Shown one piece after another: positions 1 through 12,000 of a stretch of 64,000 bases of DNA. Both the position numbers and the translations under genes were made by a program. Location: positions 6,663,082-6,727,081 of the forward strand of contig NC_071397.1 in the NCBI RefSeq assembly GCF_022682495.2, given 5' to 3'. Under the pieces are notes generated by a model that searched no databases, was not told the DNA's origin, and saw only the letters and a list, made by a program, of their open reading frames with translations. Each line of letters opens with the position of its first letter. The stretch's first letter is position 1. The DNA is from Desmodus rotundus (lineage: Eukaryota > Chordata > Mammalia > Chiroptera > Phyllostomidae).

Positions 1-1120
1 GGCCAGTGTTTAACATCTGGCTCTCTGGGGAGGGGAGAACCATAGTTTGTGGTGGTTGACCATTTTTGTGGTATAAATACTGCCACTGTGGCTAATGTTG
101 AGCTACCAACAAGATGTCAAAGAACATGAAGTGAGGAGAGAAATGCAGTAGTAGAATACCGTTGTGTAATATCCACCCTACACCTACAGTAGATGCAAAT
201 AATCTCAAACATGGAAAATCGTAACATATAAAGTAATTAGGAAATGATGAGTTTTGAGTATTTACCACCTTCGTTTTTAATACAATTTAATTGTATGTTT
301 ATGTAATTTAATTTTTAATGCAACCAGCTTGTAAAATTTCTGAAACTTTAACCATGGGCTCTCATGAGCTGGTGTGAATGGGCTCCAGACCACTGGGTCA
401 GGACCTTCCCCCTGGAATGAACTGCTGAGGGTGGGAACCCGAGTGGATAGAGAGACAGAGGTGAAGGCCTGATCTCCTGGTTGGTAATTGTTCTTCGTTT
501 TTCTTCCTCCTCGGTCCCCAGTAACAGGTGTTCTAAGCAACCTAAGAGACACTCAACAAATACAGGCCATCGGAACTTAATAGAATGTGATGTCAACACC
601 ACACATACCAGCTCAGCTGTCCAGAGGGCAGTTGGAGGAATTAAAGAATGAGGAGGAAGTTGAACATGTCTGGAGGTAAACACAGGCAGAGAGGGATTGG
701 CAGGGGATGCCAGGAACGCAGAGAGACCTGACTTCTGAGCTCTCCAGCCAGGTATTCCCCAGAACCTGGGTACTTCCGAGTTTTGCCCCAGACCTGCTGA
801 ATCAGAATCTCCAGAGGCGGAGCCTAGGAATCCCCTGGTGATTCGTGAGTAGTCCCTGCAGGGCTGGGATCCGCTGACTAGTTCACCTCACTGTCTTCCA
901 ATGAGGAGTGTCAGGGAGCTGCAGCCCAGGCACCCTGTCTGGGTTCCCTTGCCCTTGAGCAGGAAAGGCTCTCTCCAGCAGGTGAAGCTGAGGGTCCTTA
1001 TGACTTGGATGAAATTTAGCTTTAGATCCTAGCTCTAGAAATCATCTCTCTCACTCTCTCTATATGCCCCTCAGAGACCTTCCCCTCCCCAGTAAGCAGC
1101 AACTCCCAAGGTAGCAGAAG
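1..1120. other. Intergenic DNA downstream of KCNK5, mostly unclassified
   Basis: No gene is seen. A MER5-like fragment occupies about 775-890. The rest has no recognisable repeat or coding signal. Short open frames here lack splice structure or known similarity. Confidence 0.5.
775..890. mobile_element. MER5A-like hAT MITE fragment
   Basis: Contains the stretch CTGAATCAGAATCTCCAG and a following CCTGGTGATTC segment, typical of the centre of MER5A (non-autonomous hAT-Charlie). The ends are lost. Confidence 0.4.
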
Positions 1121-1129
1121 ACAGTGGCC

Positions 1130-1585
1130 GGGACCTGACTAATGATCACTAGGTCCGGACCTCTGGCAGGCCAGCGACAACATCTTGACCTAAGTTTCAG
1201 TTCCTGAGCCCGCAGGTGGAATGACCCCCTGGCTACTTTCCCATGAGGCCAGTCAGAGGGGTGTCAGGACAGACCTCAGAACTCTCCACAAGACCTCAAG
1301 AAATGACTTATTACCCCTACCTTGCCTTCAACCAATCAGCTCCTATCACACCCTGAACCCCTAACCCAGGGTGTCTTGTCATTTTGCCCTATATAATCTG
1401 TAACCTATAGGCCATCGGGAGTTGGGGCTTTGGGCATTGGCTTCCGTTCTTCTGGATGGCGCCATTCATCAATAGAATAGCCGGTATTTCTCCACTGCAG
1501 TTCTTGGTGTTTAGTGTTTGGCTCTGCTGGCCCTGCTGGCGCCGGGTGGACAAACTCACTCTGTTCAATAGCACAGGCTTGAATG
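1130..1585 (+). mobile_element. ERV LTR-like remnant (solo)
   Basis: Has the layout of a retroviral LTR: a CCAAT box within ACCAATCAGC (about 1331), a TATA-like CTATATAATC about 60 bp downstream (about 1389), and a tail ending near ...GTTCAATAGCA. No gag, pol or env similarity is seen next to it, so it would be a solo LTR. The boundaries and family are not certain. Confidence 0.4.
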
Positions 1586-1594
1586 GTAGTTACC

Positions 1595-1790
1595 AGTACA
1601 GGCTCTGGGCTCTCAGGTTAGAACTCAGGCTCCACTTCTGTGTGACTTTGGGCAAGTTCCTTATCCACTCCGAGCCTCCACTTCCCAATGGGGATCAGAA
1701 TACTGACCTCACGGTGCGGTGGGGACTCGATGAGATCATGAGCAGAAAGTGTCCTCGTCAGTGCCTGTACCTCACAAATGGCAGGTGGGA
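1595..1790 (+). mobile_element. MIR SINE
   Basis: MIR core: TGTGACTTTGGGCAAGTTCCTTA..., followed by a CTCCACTTCCCAATGGGG segment and a GACTCGATGAGAT-like tail. Ancient and diverged. Confidence 0.6.
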
Positions 1791-2164
1791 CGGTTCAGGC
1801 CACGTGGCCTGATGGTAGCATAGCCCAGGCCTACCGCACTGTTTAAACAAAGCGGAGAGGCCCAGAGACCCCAGAGTAAAAGGGACTTTGGTATCTTGAA
1901 GGTGAAAACCTTCGATCTTGCGCAAAGAGTTAGAAGACCTGGTGGCATTTGGTCTCTACGCCGCCACTCGGGGGAGTTTTAGTGTCAGGGCAGCAAATGC
2001 TGTTTGTGTCCCTCGCTCGGTCCTCTTTGGCTGTCCGTGCGGTGCTCGCAGACAGGCCCTGTCAGAGTGCCTCTGCGCCTCTCTGCTTTTCCACCTCAGA
2101 GCTTTCTCTGAAGCTCGGCAGAAGCTTGCTCAGCTCAGGGCAAGGCCAGCCAGTGTTCCTGTTG

Positions 2165-2640
2165 TCTATTGCTGTTTAACAAAATACCCCAAAATGTAGA
2201 GGCTTAAAACCACACCCATCATGGTTTTGCTCATGAGTCCGCAGTTGGGGGATGGCTGGGCTCTGCGCTCCTGGCCTCCGCTGGGTGGGATGTCCCAGGA
2301 TGGCGCCCTGGCTGCGGGAGCTCTCTCTCCACGTGGCTCCTCCGCCTGGCTGGTTTGGTTCTTCAGAGCGTGAGTCTCAAGGTGCTCAGATTTCTTACAT
2401 GTGTCTGGCTTCCCCAACAACACAAAAGCAGACACTGCCACGCCTTCTTGACACGTGGGATCAGAAAGCACGGAAGGCCACTCACACGGTATTCTCTGAT
2501 CACAACAGTCCCAGGGCCAGCCCACGTGCAAGAACAGACTCCGCCTCTTGCTGAGGGAGTGGCGAGGTCACTTTGCTGACCAGCATGTGGGATGGGAGAT
2601 GCTGTCGTGGCCACTGACAACACAGTCCGTCACATGTAGC
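2165..2640. mobile_element. Old LTR-class interspersed repeat
   Basis: Starts TCTATTGCTGTTTAACAAAATACCCC and continues through a GGCTTAAAAC motif, ending near CACTGACAACACA. I associate this arrangement with ancient MaLR/ERVL-class LTRs lying in reverse. Family assignment is tentative. The overlapping open frames are not genes. Confidence 0.4.
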
Positions 2641-4900
2641 GTGTGTGGGAGGAAGGAAGGGATTAGTGCCCCTGGGGCCATCCTAAGCAATGAGGGCAGG
2701 AATTGATGGATACGTGCAGGTCCCCTGCCCTTCAGAGGAAAAATTCCGACCTATATCGGACAGGTTCTTTACGGGATTGCCAGCAGGACAGAGGTCCACA
2801 TGCCCACAGTGAATGAGCTCAGCAATGTCCCCTGAATTGCTTGTCACTATTTCCCCATCTGTATCTCCCCCTCCCCTTCTGCTACTTCCTCCAAACATCC
2901 CCCAGTTCTGGTCTTAGACCTTCCTCTCCTGAGACACCAAACCAAGACATCCAGTTTCTTTGTTTGAAAAAGCCCCTTAATGGGGGCTGTAAAATATTGC
3001 ACCCAGGCCTCTTGCGTAATCCTGAGGGAATGGATGTGAGAGGGCTTTGTACCCTGGCCGCTGGGGGCTGAGGTGAGTGGTCACTTCGAGCACAGGTACC
3101 CTGGAGGGAAGCACAGGGACTGGGGGCCACTGGGGTGGGAGGCCCTGCCCTGCCCCACCCTGCCCCGTCCCCCAGGTCATCAGGGAGTGGTAACTGGGCT
3201 GCCAAGGAGAGGGCTCGAGGTGAGGGCAGAGCAGTGTGGGGCAATAACCAAAGGGGGTGTGGACAGAGGTGTTTTCTGGGGTGTGGAGAAATAAGGTGTG
3301 CCGTGTCCCTGTCCAGCCCACCACATTCAGGTGACTTAGCAAACTTAGGTGACTCATCAGGCCACTGCAGCCTGGGACAAGGTCCCTTAAGATCATCCAC
3401 CTAGCTTTGCTGAGGCTTGCTCTTGTGAGCCAAACTTTGCCTCTGGATTTGGTCTCTGCCCTGGGAAGAGAGGAACTGAATTACCAATAAGAGTCCAGGA
3501 CTGGGGTTCATTCACCCTCCATTCAGTAAACACTGAACAGATGAGCCCTCCTCCATGCCAGGCTCAGAGGTAGGGATCCAAAGGTGAGCCAGCCACATCC
3601 TCTTCTCTCTGAGACTCCCAGGTCGGGGCAGAGTGTGTGAGACCAGGAGACAGGCAGCCAGAAATGGCATAGAAGCAGTGGGCTTGCTGGGGGAGATGCT
3701 CTGGGCACAGAGGAGGGACAACTGATGAGGAATCTGGAGTGGGGGTGGGGCAGATAATTGTGGGACTCTTCCCAGAGAAGCTTATGTTCACCTTGAACCC
3801 CAACAGGTCTCAGGACTTAGCCAGGAGACTGGCAGGGCATATGCCTGGCAGAGAAAACTGCATGGCCTTGGGGAGGCCTGGCTCATTTGAGAAACTTCAC
3901 TGTGGCCAGAAAGATGTGGAGGAGGGTAGAAGATGAGGCTGGAGAGAGAGGTGGGTCAAGAAGAGCAATGGGAGCCCCCTCGGAGTCTAGAGCAGGGGAT
4001 AAAGGGATCAGATCCGAATTTAGGATACACACCGCTGGGTGCAGTGTTGGCCAGGTGGAAGGGCGACCACCTAATGGGGCTCGTTCATTCATTCCACGAA
4101 CCCTTGGAGCCCCCTCTAGGTGCCAGGCCCTATGTTGCTGCGGGGATCCAGGAGAGGGGCTGTAGTGCCCTGGATGGTAGCCAGGATGGAGAGAAGGGGC
4201 AGAGATTTGGGGAGGCACTCTCACTGTTACGAAAACACGTCCTGGCAATTCACAAACTGGCATCTGGTTCCTGGACCAGTTGTGTATGAGTTTGGAATTT
4301 GGGGACCTGTTATTTCAAGGGCGGAGAGCTAATTGGCAGGGCTGAACTATTTCAGGAGACCCCACCCACAGCAGCAAAACTCTGCCTACCTCATCCTTCC
4401 CCCTCAGTCTGCCCTGGGCTCTAGGAAGCTTCCCTGCAGTGGGGCCGAGGATAACCGCACTGGCCCGGTCCAGCAGGGGCTGAAACCCAGACATCCCAGT
4501 TTCTTTTCGTCAGTCCTGGCAGGGAGCTGAGTGACTCCTCCAGGATCACAACGGAGGGCAGAGGCCCAGCTGGGACACAGAGTTTGTGCTTGTTTCTTTC
4601 TGTGCTCTGCTCGCCTTCAGGCTGCAGACTCTGAGGGTAAGAACGGTCTCCTGCATCAGACTGTGGGCTTTCTGAGGGTGTCTCCCCCATCAGGTTAGGA
4701 ACTTCTGGAGGGGAGACTGAGGAATGTAATGTAAGTCAGAGAAGCTGTTTTGCTGCTGATTAATAGTTTGCATTTGCAAAAAATAATAATAACTGTTGTG
4801 AGGATTAAAAGACAAAATAGAAGAGACAAGAGGGAAGGAGCCTTGGACAGGATGTAAGTACAAAGCACAAACCATGAGAAACGGCCAGAAATGAGAGCAA
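2641..4900. other. Intergenic DNA with weak L2 remnants
   Basis: No gene is seen. Short L2-like pieces occur at about 3505-3600 and 4080-4180 (TTCATTCATTC...GTGCCAGGCCCTATG). A CCCTG-rich patch lies at about 3140-3175. The many overlapping open frames on both strands share no recognisable domain and reflect GC-rich sequence with few stops. Confidence 0.5.
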
Positions 4901-4904
4901 AGGG

Positions 4905-5020
4905 AACTAGACTATAAGCTCCATGAAGGCAGGGATTTTTGTCCATTTTACAGTTGTTTTCCAAATGCACAGAACAGAGCCTGGCACATAGTAGGTGCTC
5001 AGTGAACAGCAGCTGAAGAA
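4905..5020 (+). mobile_element. L2 LINE 3' end
   Basis: Contains CTATAAGCTCCATGAAGGCAG and CCTGGCACATAGTAGGTGCTC, the hallmark 3' end of L2. Confidence 0.7.
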
Positions 5021-5980
5021 ATGAATGGGGAGTCCAGGTGGTAACTGTGGAGTGCAGGGTGCCAGCTCACCATGAGGGTAGGGAGGCTTCTGGGAGGAAG
5101 CAGGGAGGGTAAGGGGCTGGAGGCTGCAGAGAGGGGGCCCACAGGAGGGGGAGTGCTGCCCTGGAGCCCTATGGACCTCTGGGGGTTGAGTGATGGACCC
5201 CATGAGCCTGTAGGTCTCACTGACCTGGTTACGAATGTGGTGTCAGCAGAGGGGTTTTCCTGCCAGGGTCCTCTGCCTTGACTCCCAAGCCACCTCTTCT
5301 ACCTTGTGTCCCTCGACAGGACCTGTGACGTGACTGTGCCCTCTGCACGGTACCCCTCCTATGTTCTTGATCCCTCAGGAACCTGGGGTGCCTCCCAGGC
5401 CCCGTCCTCTGCTCCAGTTGCTCTTCCCCACCATTTCCAGACCTTTTGCTCAGAAAGCTCCTGACTAATCTTAGCCACAGTGGCCAGGACCACACCTCCA
5501 CCCCAAACTCCTGTTTGTGCCTTATCACCTATGAGCACAATTCTGGGAAACTGCCCGAGTCGTCATCTCCTTAACTGCTGATGGGGCTGGAGAACCAGTG
5601 CTATAGGGAAGCTCCGAGCTGTACTTGTCGAAGGACTTTGTGAAGCGGTCAAGTGCAAAATAAAGGTAGCTTAGTGCGACAAAATTGTCACCTCAAGGCC
5701 AAAAGGGGCTAAAGCAAAACCAAAGAACCTTAGACCTGTGTGAGGGGAGGGGAGAGCGGGAGGAAGAGGGGAAGTATGTGGAGATGTTTGGGCAGTGGGA
5801 GGGATGTTATCAAGTAACTAAGAATTGGTTGATATTTTGAACAATGGTCCTTGTAAGCCATCTGCACCCTCAGGAAAAACGTGGCTCACTCCTGAAATTG
5901 CAGAACTTGTCATTTCCCCCAGAAGACTCAGAACTGTAACTGGCCTGTGGTGTCGTGAGGAAAGCCCTAGAATTGTCAGA
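5021..5980. other. Intergenic DNA, nothing recognised
   Basis: Single-copy-looking sequence between L2 and MIR fragments. No supported coding or RNA gene. Confidence 0.4.
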
Positions 5981-5984
5981 GAAG

Positions 5985-6180
5985 ACGCCGGTCTCCTCAC
6001 TTGAGTGGAGCTGTGTGGGTTGCATCCAGGCTCCCCGCCTGTGAGATCTTGCACAAGTCACTTCTCAGGAACTGATTCCTCGCCTCTAAAAGTGGGGAAG
6101 TCATAGCCGCTTTACAGAGCTGTTGCAAGACCAGTCAGGTTCATTCACATATCACTGAGTTAAAGCATGCAGACCAGTTA
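5985..6180 (+). mobile_element. MIR SINE
   Basis: MIR-like order: a GTGAGATCTTGCACAAGTCACTT block, then a TCGCCTCTAAAAGTGGGGAAG block, then a TAAAGCATGCAG tail. Confidence 0.6.
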
Positions 6181-6199
6181 ACCACTATTCGCTCCTCTC

Positions 6200-6340
6200 C
6201 CTTTCACGCTCCCTCCTGGTTCTTGGACCCCCTTCTGCAACAGTCGGTCCTCCCCACCCCATTCAGACCTGTTCACTATCACCTCCTCCAGGAGACCTGG
6301 CCTGCCCACCTCATTTTAGGTAGCCTGCTCTCCCTCCATC
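6200..6340 (+). mobile_element. L2 LINE fragment
   Basis: Contains CACCTCCTCCAGGAGACCTGG, similar to the L2 region that reads CACCTCCTCCAGGAAGCC. It lies just beyond the predicted KCNK5 3' end. Confidence 0.45.
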
Positions 6341-6495
6341 ACCTCACCTTTCAGTTTTTTCTCCCTTCCAGACCCCAAGACCCCAATTCTCCCCTGGACC
6401 CCAAAGCTGTCCTCGGTGCTCCCCAGTCTTCCCACACTGCCTTACCACGTTGCATCCCACACAGCACACGCCAGGCTGGCCTGTCCATCTCAGGT

Positions 6496-6501
6496 TTTAT
6501 T
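6496..6501 (-). terminator. KCNK5: KCNK5 distal poly(A) signal AATAAA
   Basis: Minus-strand AATAAA, followed about 22-38 nt downstream by a GT-rich stretch (GTGTGCTGTGTGGG, plus positions about 6458-6474). This is the usual cleavage-signal arrangement. It predicts cleavage around 6475-6487. Confidence 0.6.
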
Positions 6502-7065
6502 GTAAAAACGTTAAAATAAATTACATTTGACATCATTGCCAGCATGTACATAGTGTGTGTGATTCCAGAACAGCCAGTGGCACCCCGGCAAGGTGGGGCA
6601 AGGAAACGAAGATGAGCATTTTAAAACATTTCACAGAAAAATAGAATGCCGCTCCTTCACACCCTGCTGTCCAGCCAGCACATCCCTGGCTACAGGAGGA
6701 GTGGGGGGATGGACACACGTGCCCATCAGTCTTCATGTGTGTGGGGGCTAGGTTCTGGCCCTGTGTGGTCCCACAGTATTGGGGAGGGGGCTAAGAGGCA
6801 GAGAGGGTGTTGGGGTCAAGGGTGGTCACCCACCTCCTGCCCAGTATCCATCGCCTGTGATGGGCACCCTCCCAGCTTTGCTCACCTGCCAGTCCATGTA
6901 GGGACTTTCATGACCCTGGCTGAGGTCACTGAGAAAGGCCCAGTTGAGTTGGGAGGTCAGAGACTGAATACGGAACGTCCCAATCCTTGGGACCCTGCTC
7001 TTTTTCCTTCTCTCCCCCTTTGGTTCTAAAGCCCACAACAGATGCCAGGTATATAAAAACAGCAG

Positions 7066-7071
7066 TTTATT
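7066..7071 (-). terminator. KCNK5: Alternative KCNK5 poly(A) signal AATAAA
   Basis: Minus-strand AATAAA in an A/T-rich pocket of the 3' UTR, about 1.1 kb after the stop. A second one lies at 7212-7217, about 0.97 kb after the stop. Either could be used for shorter transcripts, but no clear GT-rich element follows them. Confidence 0.3.
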
Positions 7072-8181
7072 TAAAAAATAACAAAACACGCATGGCAGAG
7101 TGGACAGGCCCCAGAGTGCGCATCTCGGAGAACCGAAGAACTCTGCAGCCCCTCACCGGAAACAGTCCGTATACAGTTTCACATTATCTTTCGCTCCCCC
7201 ATCACAAATCCTTTATTACACACACAGAGGAGGCTAGGGGGAGGAGCTTGATTCACATATTTGGCCATTTCCACCTGTGAGACCAGAGCAACCTGGGGAG
7301 TGAGAGGTGAAGTCCTTGGTCTGGGCACAGGGAAACAAGAAAGTGGGGGCAGAGCTGAGCTGGCTCCCATAGCTCCCTGGTGACCAGCCCCAGGAGCTGC
7401 AGCCTCGGTGGCCATGGCCTTCCCCTTCACTTCCTCCCACCACTTCTTGGGAGGCAGAAAGCCTGCACCCTTTATCACTTGGCCAAAGGGTGCCAGAGAC
7501 AGGAGACTGGTCTCCAGGCTGGGCGGGTCTGGGTCCTAGTAAATCAACAAGGTCTAGGACCCCAGGGGCACCCCCGGGCCTTGCTGGTATCAGGAGTGTT
7601 GCAGTACCTGCCCTTTATCTCCTCACTCCCTTCCCCCAGGCAGTCTCTTCCCTACGAAGTTTGAAGTAGGGGCCAGTCAGGTAGACAGAGGGATTGGGAG
7701 GTGGTTAAATCCTTGCCCCAGGCAGGGCCCTGCTCCAGCAGAGACCTGAGAGTCCAGCCCCCACACCACAGCTATTCCTCCAGCAATGCCTAGCTCAGTG
7801 CTGAGCCCAAACACAGAAGCAGCTCAATAATACTGGTAAACTCAAATGGCCGAGGCCCCAATTTAAGAAAACCGTGTGACATTCTCAACCGTACGATGGG
7901 GCAAAGGTCAGTCCTGCCAGCCCACGCATGTCTTTGAACCATCAGATAAACCAGCTATGCTCAGGACAGATACCTCCCACTGCCAGGGTGCCCGCTCAGC
8001 TGGATAACAGAGGCCCTGTCCTGGGCACGCGGGCATGCACCTTGCTTAGCTGTAGGGGATGAAAGGTGAGGCAGGCCCCTGGCCCCCCACTCCCAGTTCC
8101 AGGGACTCCCAGGCATGGCGGGATGCCCCAGGATACAGGTAATGGAAGCAATCAAAGGTGGAGTGGGGAGCCAGCCCCACC

Positions 8182-9095
8182 TCACGTGCCCCTGGGGCAG
8201 TTTGCCTTATTGTACTCATTCATTAGCTGTTCGTAAGGCACGGAGAGCTCTGACTCGGTGCTGGTGAAGGTGGACTCGTCTGATGAGGGGAACTCGCCCA
8301 AATTCAGGGGCACCTCGGCCTCAGCCTCTTGCTGGGGCCGCTCCTCCCCAGTCAGGTTGTCCTCTAACGAGGACTTGGACGTCTCCTCGTCCAAGAGGCC
8401 AGTCTCCTCGTTCACATAGCTGATGTTGTCGTTCTGGAAGATGAGTGGCTGGTAGTCCTGGGCATCCCACGGCTCACCCTCCTCGCTGATGCGGTCCAGC
8501 TGGTTAACGAACACCTCGGAGGCTGGGGAACCACCCTCGGGGGGCTCTGCCCCAGCCTCCTCACTGGGGGGCCGTGACACGTGGCCCTTGCTCCTTAGTG
8601 TCTGAGACACCTCTTCCAAGCTGGGCACCCGGTTCTTAGAGTAGAACACCAGGGGGGCCAGGGAGGCAGGGACATCTGCCAGCCCACCCCCCTGAGGCCC
8701 TGGCCCTGGCCCAGGTTCTGGTCCCTGTCCCGGTCCTAGTACTGGTCCAGGTCCCATCCCTAGGACCTTCTCCCCACCCCCACTTGTCTTCATTGCCTTC
8801 TTCCCAATCTGCTTGATGAGGTCATTGTAGGTCTCTTCCTTTTTAGACAGAAAGCTGAAAATGTTGATGTCCTTGGACGCTGTGCTCCCCGCCATCTGCA
8901 GAGCCTTTTTGGAGTGTGGGGAGCTCTCGAAGGACTCCTTTCGCCGCCGCCGCCGCTTCTTAATGGCTTTGTGGACCTCCACAAACATGCTCACCTTCCA
9001 GTTGACAAAGAGGGACAGCCAGGCCAGCCCCAGGTAGATCCAGAGCTCCACAAAGTAGCGGTACAGGGCATGGTAGTTGGCACTGGGGTTCACAC
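8182..9095 (-). CDS. KCNK5: KCNK5 coding exon 5 (M4 and C-terminal tail)
   Basis: Completes Gly212 and encodes residues 213-515, then a TGA at 8184-8182. It contains M4 (about 222-247) with pH-sensor positions R224 and K245, the polybasic KKRRRRRK stretch just after M4, and K257-K258. The cytosolic tail has a Gly-Pro-rich tract (324-345, bases 8695-8760), an acidic Ser/Glu-rich second half, and the conserved end of type YEQLMNEYNKAN. The acceptor is CTCAG|GTGTGAAC (AG at 9097-9096). It is the last exon and carries the whole 3' UTR. Confidence 0.97.
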
Positions 9096-12000
9096 CTGAG
9101 GACAGAACAGGAAGCCCAGAGGGTCAGGAGGGGGGTCAGAGGGGGGTCAAAAGGCCAAAGCTGTTATCTGAGAGTGGGCACAGCGCCAGAACACAGAAGG
9201 GGGCACACTGAGAAAGGAAGGAGGCCTGCTCTAGAAGCTGGGCTGTCCCACCGTTCTGCAGGGCCTCTCCCAGTCAGAACGGTTCACTGGGCGGAGGGAG
9301 GTTCACGGAACAGCCATGAATGTTTGCCTTTCAGTTAGCCACCTCCCCCCACACCTAGCTGTTTCATGTACTTTTTTTTGGTGTATATGTTATAGTTCAG
9401 TGAAAACCAGGATGGAAATTACCTGAGAGGGCTCTGACACTCTCAGTGAGGGGATGGACTCACGGGTTTAATAGAAATGAGGCTGGTGGTTGGCCCGAGA
9501 GGACTGTGGGCACTGGTCCCAGGAGGAAATATTCTGGACAGCCTTGATTCTCTTTCAGTAAGGTCTGGCATGCCTCCTGATTTCCTGTTTCTGCCATCCT
9601 CGAATTGGTTCCTCCCATGGCCAGCCTTCTGACACCTGCTCCAGGAAGCCCTCCCGGGTCACCCTGCACAGTTCTGATTGCTCTCCTACACTCCAGGATT
9701 ATCTGAGATGTGTATAACTTTCCTCTTCCGGCATACTGATCTGTATCGTTATGTGTCCTGTGCTTCCCCACTCCCCCTCAGGAGACTAGGAACAACCTGG
9801 AAAAGGGACTGGAGAACGTGGGCTTCCTTTGGAGTGGGGCTCCCTTAGTCCAGGACTGTACCTCCCTCATGAGACTCGAGGCACCCCGAAGGCAAAGGCT
9901 GTGTCTCCCCTTGCAGACAGGAGGCGCTGCCGACCTTACTTGGGGTCTCGAGCATGAGAAGGTTTTGACAACAACCAGGGCACGTGCTCAGGTAGCTGGG
10001 CCCCCTCCTCAGCACTGATGATGAACAGTGACTCACTTGACTTTTCCACCATCCTGGGAGGTAGATGCTGGAAGTTTGAGGAGGGGCGGGGTGGGGGTGG
10101 GGAGTGTTTGTTTTGTTTTGTTTTTTTAAACCAGTTTTACAGATTAGGACACTGGGGCAGAGGTTTAGCGTCTTGCTGGAGCTGAGAAAGTATACTTAAA
10201 CACCCTGCTGTGCTTCTCCAGTACAAAGGTTTCTCCTTTGCCTGCTCTGGGCCCCAAAGACGACACAATGGCAGGGCTGTGTCTCTGTCTAAATTTATCT
10301 CCCAAAACAGCAGGCCCAGATCTGCTAGGTCAGTGGAGTGTTCAGGCCTCTTTCCTGTTCCTCCCCCACTCAGCCACCCACTCCCAGCATTCCAAGTCTC
10401 CACTTACAATGGGGCAGAAGGGTAGTGACCTGCCCCTGCCCCCTGAGAAGGGGAGGGGGAGACCAGCGGCCCCTGGAGCAGAGGATGAGGTCAAATGGGC
10501 AGGGCGGCAAGCACAGGGGGGTGAGGGGGTGGGGACAAAGACTGGGGCAATACAGCCAAATGGGGTGTCAAGAAGATTAAGAACCAGGATGCTATGCAGG
10601 CCACAGGCATAAGTACTAGAGTGACCAAGTGACTGGGCAGACAAAGGGGCCAAAGAATCTTATCTCCTGCCTGGATTAAACAGGGGAGGGGTAGGAGGGA
10701 GTGTCTGGGCCCAAGCAGCTTGGAAGAAGGCCTCTGTGTTTAAGCTACCTGTGGCAAGAGCAAAGTTTCGGGCCTCTGAGCCAAGCCCCTGGGACAGCTC
10801 CCTCAGTTCTGACAAATGATGGAAGGAAGGCAGCTATGTGACAGGGAGGGGCCCTGGCTCGGCTCAGGGACTCTCTGAACAAGCACAAGCCCTGCAGGTG
10901 GAAGGTCCTAACTCCTAGCTAGTGTACCTGAGTTCAGGAGGTGGGCACTCATATGTCTTTCCCAGTCCTCAGCCTGCTAGGGAGAGATCGGATACTAACA
11001 CGAAGAGAAGAAAGGAGGAGAAGAAAGCCACATCCCAAGAAAGGGAAATAGGAGTCTTCTGCAATTACTCTGTGCCTTGGTTTCTTCTTACAACTGGCAG
11101 GGTGGGGTAAGGACCCCACTGGGTGGAGGAAGTACCCAGGAAACAAATGCCCACTAGGAGTCCCCCATGAAGGTCGGCTGAATGGAGATTGGGGAAGCGG
11201 AGAAAGAGAAGGTAGGAAGGCAGAGGCAAGGGGGCAGGGCAGGACTCACCGGCCACGAAGTCCCCGAAGCCGATGGTGGAGATGGTGATGAAGGAGTAGT
11301 AGAGGCCCTCGATATAGTTCCACTCTTCAGTCACCATGAACACAAAGGGCGGGATCACCAGGTGGACCAGGACGCCCCACACAATGAAGATGGCTGTGCA
11401 CGTGATTTGCGCCTTTCGCTGATGGGGTGGTGGAGGGTCTAAGTCAGACAGCAGTGGAGACTAGGGGATCCCAACAGGGATGCCCACAGGGCTGGGAAAG
11501 TGGCCAGAAGGGAGGCCAGCAGGGCACCACACCTGGGAGGAGGCTTACCACCCAGGAAAGGAGGGAGGGGCAATGTTCCCAGCCCAACACGGGAGGGCGG
11601 GGTGGGCAGGGGGCTCTGAAACTGCCCTCTGGCCATCTAACACCTCTGTCCAATTCTTGGATCCTTCCCACCCTGCATCTCCTGCCAGGGTCCCCCCATC
11701 TCTGCCCAGCAGTTGGGTTAGGGACATACCAGGCTCACGCCTCTCTTGGTGAGGAACTGGCCCAGCCGCTTCGCTCGTCCCCCAAAGAACTTGCCCAGGG
11801 CACTGATCCATGTCAGGCAGAGTGGCACCCCGAAGAGACCATAGAAGACACAGAAGAGACGACCAGCGGGAGTCTTGGGGGCCACGTTGCCATAGCCTGA
11901 AGAAGAAGAGAAGCGAAGCTAAGAGAACCACAGCGGGGGTAATGGACCCAGACTCAGAGTGACCCCTGCCTCTACCACACACACACACACACACACACAC

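Larger units (their letters stand above)
6478..8181 (-). other. KCNK5: KCNK5 3' UTR (predicted)
   Basis: About 1.7 kb between the stop codon and the most distal good polyadenylation signal. The sequence has no strong repeat signature and no competing gene. Nearer AATAAA signals (minus strand) lie at 7212-7217 and 7066-7071 and could give shorter 3' ends. The distal end is inferred from the AATAAA at 6496-6501 plus a downstream GT-rich element. Confidence 0.65.
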
